Shown here: in pieces, positions 62,219 through 64,000 of the stretch | Numbering within the stretch: position 1 is the first letter of the stretch | Layout: each line of letters begins with the position of its first letter | Origin: Bosea sp. BIWAKO-01 | GTDB lineage: Bacteria; Pseudomonadota; Alphaproteobacteria; Rhizobiales; Beijerinckiaceae | Direction: 5' to 3' | NCBI RefSeq assembly: GCF_001748145.1 | Contig: NZ_BCQA01000001.1 | Location: forward strand, 1,733,501 to 1,797,500 | DNA length: 64,000 nt | Notes under the pieces: model-generated | Databases searched by the model: none | Told to the model about the DNA's origin: nothing | What the model saw: the letters and a program-made list of their open reading frames with translations, nothing else | Made by a program: the position numbers and the translations under genes

Positions 62219-63661
62219 GTGAGCGATTTCGATCTTGTCATTCGTGGCGGAACGACGGTGACCACGTCCGACATCTCTGTTTGCGATGTCGGCGTCAAGG
62301 ATGGGTTGATTGCAGCGATCGGCGCCGGTCTGCCTCGAGGCGACACCGATATCGATGCGACGGGATTGCTGGTCCTTCCAGGCGGGGTCGACACGCATGT
62401 GCATCTCGACCAGCCCTTCTCGTCCGGCGCCGACATCGCCGACGATTTTGCGAGCGGGACGGCGTCGGCTACGGCGGGCGGCACGACGACGATCGTCTGC
62501 CACGCGCCTCAGACGCGCGGCGGGTCGCTGACTGAGGCCGTCGCGGCCTATGCCGTGAAGGCAAGGCAGGCGCGGATCGACCACGGCTTCCATCTGCTGA
62601 TCAACGACCCGACCCCTGACGTGCTCGAGCGGGAATTGCCGGCGCTGGTGGCGGCGGGGCATCGCTCCGTGAAGGTCTTCATGACCTATGAGAGCAACCG
62701 CCTCGCCGATGCGCAGATCCTGCAGACGCTCGCGGCGGCGCGCCGTGCCGGCGCGCTCGTCTGCGTGCACGCCGAACATCATGAGCTGATCGGCTGGCTG
62801 ACCCAGGCGCTGCTGGCGGCAGGGCTGACCGCACCGCGGCATCTCGCCTGGGCGAAGCCCATGGTGGTCGAGCGCGAAGCGACCCACCGCATTCTGGCGC
62901 TGGCAGAGGCGCTGGACACCCCGGTCCAGGTCTTCCATGTCTCGGGCGCGCAGTCCGGGGAGGAGGTGGCGCGCGCGCAGGCCCGCGGCCAGAAGGCCTG
63001 GGCAGAGACCTGCACGCAATATCTCGTGCTCGGTGAATCCGACATGGACCGGCCCGGCTTCGAAGGCGCCAAGTTCATGATCTCGCCGGCGCTGCGCCCG
63101 CCATCCGATCGCGAGGCGCTGTGGCAGCTCATCCGAGACGGCGTCATCGATATCGTCTCATCGGATCACTCGCCACTGCGTTTCGACGATCCGCGCGGCA
63201 AGAAGCAACACGGCGAAGCGGCCCCCTTCAACAAGATCCCGAACGGCGTTCCCGGCCTCGCAGCGCGCTTGCCCATTCTCTATTCCGAGGGGGTCGCCAA
63301 GGGGCGCATCGATCTGCGCACCTTCGTCTCGCTCGTTGCGACCAACCCGGCGCGCCGTTTCGGGCTTGCCCCGCGCAAGGGCTCCATCGCGATCGGCGCC
63401 GATGCCGATATCGTCGTCTTCGATCCGACCAGGCGCATGCGCCTGACTAATGCGCTGCAGCACCATGGCAGCGACTACACGCCCTATGAGGGGCTCGAGG
63501 TGCTCGGCTACCCCACCGCGACCTACCAGCGCGGCCAGTTGATTTTCGACGGCGCCAATGTGCTGGCGCAGCCCGGAGCCGGACAGCTGATTGCGCGATC
63601 GGCCTATGCGGAAATCGCTCCCACCGGACGTTTCCCGACGCCGTTCAATCCGTTCGAATAG
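62219..63661 (+). CDS. Dihydropyrimidinase/D-hydantoinase
   Basis: This 480-residue cyclic amidohydrolase starts at GTG 62219. All metal ligands are present: GGVDTHVHLDQPF (HxH), the carboxylated Lys in RSVKVFMTYES, CVHAEHHELIG, VFHVSGAQSGEE and SSDHSPLRF. The substrate-recognition segment near DPTPDVL and the family's EGLEVLGYP C-terminal region match hydantoinases. It hydrolyses dihydrouracil or 5-substituted hydantoins to N-carbamoyl amino acids, which fits the neighbouring carbamoylase and racemase. Confidence 0.93.
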   Translation: MSDFDLVIRGGTTVTTSDISVCDVGVKDGLIAAIGAGLPRGDTDIDATGLLVLPGGVDTHVHLDQPFSSGADIADDFASGTASATAGGTTTIVCHAPQTRGGSLTEAVAAYAVKARQARIDHGFHLLINDPTPDVLERELPALVAAGHRSVKVFMTYESNRLADAQILQTLAAARRAGALVCVHAEHHELIGWLTQALLAAGLTAPRHLAWAKPMVVEREATHRILALAEALDTPVQVFHVSGAQSGEEVARAQARGQKAWAETCTQYLVLGESDMDRPGFEGAKFMISPALRPPSDREALWQLIRDGVIDIVSSDHSPLRFDDPRGKKQHGEAAPFNKIPNGVPGLAARLPILYSEGVAKGRIDLRTFVSLVATNPARRFGLAPRKGSIAIGADADIVVFDPTRRMRLTNALQHHGSDYTPYEGLEVLGYPTATYQRGQLIFDGANVLAQPGAGQLIARSAYAEIAPTGRFPTPFNPFE

Positions 63662-64000
63662 GCTTGGATCTGCCCCCCGCAACACCCCTGGCCGCTCCAA
63701 TCAGGACATCACTGCGAACATGTATGCGCGTGAAGTTCCGATATGATTCCTGGGCTGGGCCAGGATGGGATTGATCCCGAGTGACATCGCCCCTTGGCCT
63801 CAGCGCCTCCAATGCGCCAATGATGAATTCACCGCCGGATAAGATTTGGGCACAATGTCAACGCTGTCCGAACGCAGAACGGTGCCTGCGCTCGGACAGA
63901 CGTTTCGCTATGAACGGGATCTGGCGATTGCACAGGCCGAGATACGATCCGTCATCCGGCTACTCCACTTACATCGTCCATTCAGGACCTGCGCTCCGAC
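63662..64000 (+). other. End interval; possible start of a gene cut by the window edge
   Basis: Nothing clear is seen to ~63850. From ATG 63856 an open frame (MSTLSERRTVPALGQTFRYE) runs to the end of the window. It has no strong ribosome site and no recognisable domain in the ~48 codons visible, so it may be a partial gene or chance. Confidence 0.3.

Overview
This 64-kb window is GC-rich chromosomal DNA from a Gram-negative bacterium, most likely an alphaproteobacterium of the Hyphomicrobiales (Bosea- or Methylobacterium-like). The basis is codon use with G/C at almost every third position, dense 4-base ATGA gene overlaps, many ABC importers, an Mrp-type antiporter and short palindromic intergenic repeats. 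The genus is an inference; no rRNA or tRNA gene is visible, nor any CRISPR array, insertion sequence or phage gene.

Layout. 1-1.8 kb: end of an AraC-type regulator and an MFS transporter whose last segment is displaced by a one-base frameshift. 2.1-7.5 kb: an RND efflux operon in the order adaptor, pump, adaptor. 7.5-15.4 kb: an M17-like peptidase with altered metal ligands, a DUF1269 protein, a repeat/membrane protein, a patatin lipase and an AI-2E transporter, then a convergent membrane metallophosphoesterase. 15.9-23.4 kb: an Mrp antiporter operon in the gene order of archaeal Mbh complexes (E-F-G-B-C-D-D'), followed by an SLC13/RCK transporter. 23.5-25.6 kb: an alpha/beta hydrolase and an HdeD-like protein. 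25.8-29.8 kb: a spermidine/iron-type ABC importer. 29.9-30.4 kb: a 2H phosphoesterase. 30.6-35.5 kb: a TctD/TctE-like two-component system divergent from an SsuABC/TauABC-type importer. 35.7-40.1 kb: a siderophore uptake locus (AraC regulator, TonB receptor, binding protein). 40.4-48.2 kb: one giant RTX/cadherin-like secreted protein. 48.7-63.7 kb: a catabolic island for hydantoin-like rings.

The last region is the best candidate for an undescribed system. An S-methyl-thiohydantoin-desulfurase family (DUF917) protein, a hydantoinase/dihydroorotase-like enzyme, an N-carbamoyl amino acid hydrolase, a hydantoin racemase-like enzyme, a flavin reductase-like protein, a D-2-hydroxyacid dehydrogenase, a DapA-family lyase and a short-chain dehydrogenase lie on the minus strand with gaps of 0-11 bases inside the main operon. 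They face a decayed LysR regulator, a polar amino-acid ABC importer and a second, canonical dihydropyrimidinase. A reasonable reading is import of a (thio)hydantoin, ring opening, racemisation and decarbamoylation to an amino acid, then oxidation of the carbon skeleton.
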